7,874 nt of DNA from Acidobacteriota bacterium (GTDB lineage Bacteria > Acidobacteriota > Thermoanaerobaculia > Multivoradales > JAHEKO01), in assembly GCA_027296385.1 (NCBI GenBank), contig JAPUJD010000259.1, forward strand, positions 1 through 7,874, given 5' to 3'. Below the pieces are notes generated by a model. The model was not told the origin of the DNA, made no database searches, and saw nothing but the letters and a program-made list of their open reading frames with translations. Shown piece by piece: positions 5,236 through 7,874 of the stretch. The position numbers were made by a program, and so were the translations under genes. Every line of letters starts with the position of its first letter. Position 1 is the stretch's first letter.

Positions 5236-7740
5236 TCACCGGCGCTCGTCCGTCGCGGTCCCTCCATCGCTCGCACTCGAGAGGAGCCAGATGCCGTCCA
5301 CCCCGACGCCATACTTGCGTCCGTTCCTCATGAAGGTGTCGCTCACGAGTCGAATCTCGAGACGACCCCGGAAACTCGAGCGCCCGAGCTCGAAGGTCCG
5401 CGACCAGGGAGCCCGCTCGATACGGAACGTTCCGAGGGTCTTGTGGTTCACTCGGATGGTGAGATTCGCTCCTGTCTCGCCGACGGCACCGAGCTCCACC
5501 CGAAGAGCCCGCAGGCGTTTGTTCTCTGCTCGGTCGAGCGGCACTCGCAGACGCCCGCGACCGTTGGTCCAGCGCATCATCTTCACCTCCGAGCTCAGGG
5601 TAGCGTGGAACCCCGACTCGGCGACCTCGGGCACCCTCCACACGCCCAGCCGGCTGTCGAGGAATGACGGCGGCCCGGCGAGGGCTCGCACCGGCCGAAG
5701 CAAGCACTCGGATCCAAACTCGTCGATGGCGAGCACCTGGATGTCGTTGTGCCCTGCCCGTAACGCGCTCTCGGGCACGATGGCCGCCCAGATGGCCGTG
5801 TCCTTGGTGCCGAGCTCATAGGGGAGAGTCGTGGCGGCTACCACGCCATTCACGGCGATGGCCAGCTCGACGCTCCGCGCCGCGGCTCCCTGAGCCATAC
5901 CGACGATCTCGGCGGGCACGAAACGGCCGGGGTCGACGTCATCGTAGAGCGCCGGTTCGGCCAACTTCACGGCCAGCCCTGCTTGCTCCTGGCACACGCC
6001 GGTGGCGGCAGGCAGGCCGACGACTTCGGGCCGCGGGCCGGCGGCGGGAAAGACCCCAGCGCTCCGGCCGGTACCGAAGAGGGCGCTCTTGCGCTCGGCC
6101 GCGGCGAAGAGCTCGGCCAGCGACAGATCCGGAGCGGTCCGGCCCTCGATAGCCGAGCAGGAGACTCGCTCACCCTCGGGCCCGGGAGCCTCGTCCCAGC
6201 GGCCGTCGCTCCACGATACGGACTCGAGCCCGAGTGTGTCCGCGACGAGGCCGACAATGTCCACCGTCTGCACTCGGCGGTCGCTGACTCCACCGACCTT
6301 CTGGCCGGGCAGCTTGACGAATAGCGGAACGGCCAGGATGTCGATCGCGTTGCCGCCCGACAGCGTGCGCCGGGACTCCCCGGGACGGAAGCTGCTGCCG
6401 TGATCGGCGGTCACGATCACGAGGGCATCGTCGTAGATCCCGGCTCCGTCGAGCCGCTCCAGCAGCTCGCCGAGTAGTGAGTCGACAAAGCCGAGCTGCA
6501 GGAGATGGCGCTGGTAGCTGTGGTTGGCTACCCAGGGGTCGACTCCGAGGACCTTCCACCTACCAGCCGGCTCACGGTCCCGCATCCGGTAGCGGGCTCC
6601 GGAGGGCAGGTAGAAGAAGGGGGCATGCGGCAACACCAGGTGAGCGAAGTAGAGCTCCGGGCGCTCGCCGGCGCCGACCCGCGCGACCAGCTCACGGAAC
6701 TGAGCGAGCATATCGGCGCCGAATCGCCGCGAGGAAGCGGAGCTGCCACCGACACCGAAGTCGCCCCAAGCATTGTCTACGGCCGGCAGACTAGCCGTCC
6801 ACTCCGTCGGCAGCAGGCGGTGCAAGAAGATGAATTCGGCGTCGCGTAGAAGCTCCACGAGTCGGCGCCTCCGTCTCGAAGGCTCTTCGCCACAGAGCTC
6901 GGGGTGGCATAGCTGGGTGACGCGCTCGGCCACTCGAAAGTCGTACTGGCCGGAGAGCAGTGAGAAGAGGTTGCGCGGGTAGCTCGAGTAGGTCGGAGCG
7001 ATGGCGGCACCGGGGCACTGCCCGGCCAGGATCGCCGGCACCGCTTCGATCGTCACCGGCGACACCGAGCTCGCCCGGCGATACCAAGTGCCTTCGCTCG
7101 CCAGCCGTGCAAAGTTCGGGTACCGCACGGCGTCGATGCCATGCCGATCATCCATCAACGACGAGGTCGGTAGCGCGTCGAACACGACGAGGACGATCGG
7201 CGGCGTCGCGGCAGCCGCGACCGCCCCACTGCGTGCAAGGCCTCCGCCGAGCCACTGCTCCCGGACCCCAGGACGCAGCAGGAACAGGCCTGCGAAGACG
7301 ATGATCGAGGGCGCGAGCAGAGAGAGCGCCCGCGGGACCGTCGCGGTTCGCTGCCAGCCGATGGCGAGGCCCACCCCTGCTGTCAAGGCCAACGCCAGCG
7401 CCGCCCAGGGCGGCAGCGCCACGATGCCATGCAACCAGGGCAGCAAGATCGCGCCACCGAGAATTGCGATCGAGGTCGCGTACGCGAGCCGCCGGGCCGG
7501 AGCCGGCAAGACCTGGATCGGGAGAGCCCAGGCCAACGGCAGCAGCCCGGAGAGCAGGCCGACAAGAAGGAAGAAGTCGCCGGCATCGAAACGGCGGTAG
7601 ACAAAGAAAGCCGGGTTGCTCCCGAGAAGATCGTAGAGTGGCTGAGCGACTGCGAAGCCAAAGAGCACCGAGAGGTGCAAGGCCCCGCGCCGGGAAGAAC
7701 CGGAGCTCGCCTCAGGCCCCCTCGCTGCCTCCAATGTCAC
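5236..7740 (-). CDS. Membrane-bound alkaline phosphatase/sulfatase-superfamily enzyme with probable Thr nucleophile
   Basis: The protein has 834 residues. The N-terminus has about five membrane helices (roughly 21-40, 55-77, 87-108, 111-129, 138-156). A sulfatase-type catalytic domain (PF00884-like) covers about 180-510 and should face the periplasm. Its landmarks are VLVVFDALP with metal ligand Asp188, YPNFARLASEG at 207-217, SPVTIEAVPAILAG at 227-240, HLVLPH with His367/His372, and VTADHGSSF with Asp446/His447. Thr230 stands where sulfatases have the Cys or Ser converted to formylglycine, and the C/S-x-P-x-R motif is absent. A phosphotransferase, phosphodiesterase or other Thr-dependent activity is therefore likelier than classic sulfatase action. 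Two beta-sandwich-like regions follow (about 618-685 and 700-821). The GTG start has GGAG eight bases upstream and overlaps the preceding stop (GTGA). The substrate is unknown; a surface glycan or lipid is a guess. Confidence 0.88.
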   Translation of the reverse strand: MTLEAARGPEASSGSSRRGALHLSVLFGFAVAQPLYDLLGSNPAFFVYRRFDAGDFFLLVGLLSGLLPLAWALPIQVLPAPARRLAYATSIAILGGAILLPWLHGIVALPPWAALALALTAGVGLAIGWQRTATVPRALSLLAPSIIVFAGLFLLRPGVREQWLGGGLARSGAVAAAATPPIVLVVFDALPTSSLMDDRHGIDAVRYPNFARLASEGTWYRRASSVSPVTIEAVPAILAGQCPGAAIAPTYSSYPRNLFSLLSGQYDFRVAERVTQLCHPELCGEEPSRRRRRLVELLRDAEFIFLHRLLPTEWTASLPAVDNAWGDFGVGGSSASSRRFGADMLAQFRELVARVGAGERPELYFAHLVLPHAPFFYLPSGARYRMRDREPAGRWKVLGVDPWVANHSYQRHLLQLGFVDSLLGELLERLDGAGIYDDALVIVTADHGSSFRPGESRRTLSGGNAIDILAVPLFVKLPGQKVGGVSDRRVQTVDIVGLVADTLGLESVSWSDGRWDEAPGPEGERVSCSAIEGRTAPDLSLAELFAAAERKSALFGTGRSAGVFPAAGPRPEVVGLPAATGVCQEQAGLAVKLAEPALYDDVDPGRFVPAEIVGMAQGAAARSVELAIAVNGVVAATTLPYELGTKDTAIWAAIVPESALRAGHNDIQVLAIDEFGSECLLRPVRALAGPPSFLDSRLGVWRVPEVAESGFHATLSSEVKMMRWTNGRGRLRVPLDRAENKRLRALRVELGAVGETGANLTIRVNHKTLGTFRIERAPWSRTFELGRSSFRGRLEIRLVSDTFMRNGRKYGVGVDGIWLLSSASDGGTATDERR

Positions 7741-7874
7741 GACCCGTTCTCCGCCTTCCAGCCGTGCTTCCCCACCAGGGGTACGAACGCCACGGCTTCG
7801 CCCACTCGACGGTGCACGCTCTTGGCGCGCTGGTCGTAGACGACGAGGCGCTGGGCGGTCCTCTCGCCCTCGGG
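7737..7874 (-). CDS. C-terminal end of an unrecognised protein (cut by right edge)
   Basis: An open frame of 45 codons enters from the right edge and ends with TGA at 7739-7737. It ends in GKHGWKAENGS, is rich in Arg/Lys and Val, and has a VVYDQRAKSVHRRVGEAVAF stretch of alternating charged and hydrophobic residues compatible with beta strands. Its stop overlaps the GTG start of the sulfatase-like gene by four bases (GTGA), the kind of junction also seen between the other operon partners here. That junction is the main reason to call it real. It is too short to assign a family. If real, it is co-transcribed with the membrane enzyme and may share its pathway. Confidence 0.55.
   Translation of the reverse strand, partial: PEGERTAQRLVVYDQRAKSVHRRVGEAVAFVPLVGKHGWKAENGS

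Overview
The window is GC-rich and densely coded, and its layout is that of a bacterial chromosome. All complete genes look intact. I see no insertion sequence, phage gene, CRISPR array, integrase or long repeat. The dockerin-bearing esterase, the GC content and the YfgM-like TPR protein would fit Acidobacteriota (for example a Thermoanaerobaculia-like lineage) or a neighbouring high-GC phylum. That is an inference from style, not from a marker gene.

Layout. (1) 1-2009, minus strand: a tight operon cinA - thpR - plsY, with stop and start codons overlapping at both junctions. plsY runs off the left edge. (2) 2010-2107: a 98-bp divergent promoter region. Each strand has a good sigma70-type promoter at 17-bp spacing, and each puts its predicted transcription start within a base or so of the best start codon. 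Both transcripts may therefore be leaderless. (3) 2108-4305, plus strand: two translationally coupled genes for exported proteins. The first is a repeat protein that looks like a beta-propeller. The second is an SGNH/GDSL esterase followed by an Ig-like region and a type I dockerin-like calcium module. (4) 4324-5166, minus strand: a membrane-anchored TPR protein preceded by tRNA-Arg(CCU), with a clear -10 box upstream of the tRNA. (5) 5236-7874, minus strand: a five-TM membrane enzyme of the alkaline phosphatase/sulfatase superfamily. Threonine takes the place of the formylglycine cysteine or serine, and two beta-sandwich-like regions follow. It overlaps by four bases the 3' end of an unrecognised gene cut by the right edge.

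How the parts relate. The left operon groups housekeeping enzymes: pyridine nucleotide repair, 2',3'-cyclic RNA phosphodiesterase and phospholipid acylation. The secreted pair looks like an accessory unit for an extracellular ester or glycan substrate. The large membrane enzyme probably modifies or cleaves a phosphate or sulfate ester on the outer face of the cytoplasmic membrane. No stretch longer than about 100 bp lacks a gene. The most noteworthy features are the back-to-back leaderless-type promoters, the asymmetric dockerin on a free-standing esterase with a coupled propeller partner, and the Thr-nucleophile sulfatase-like protein.
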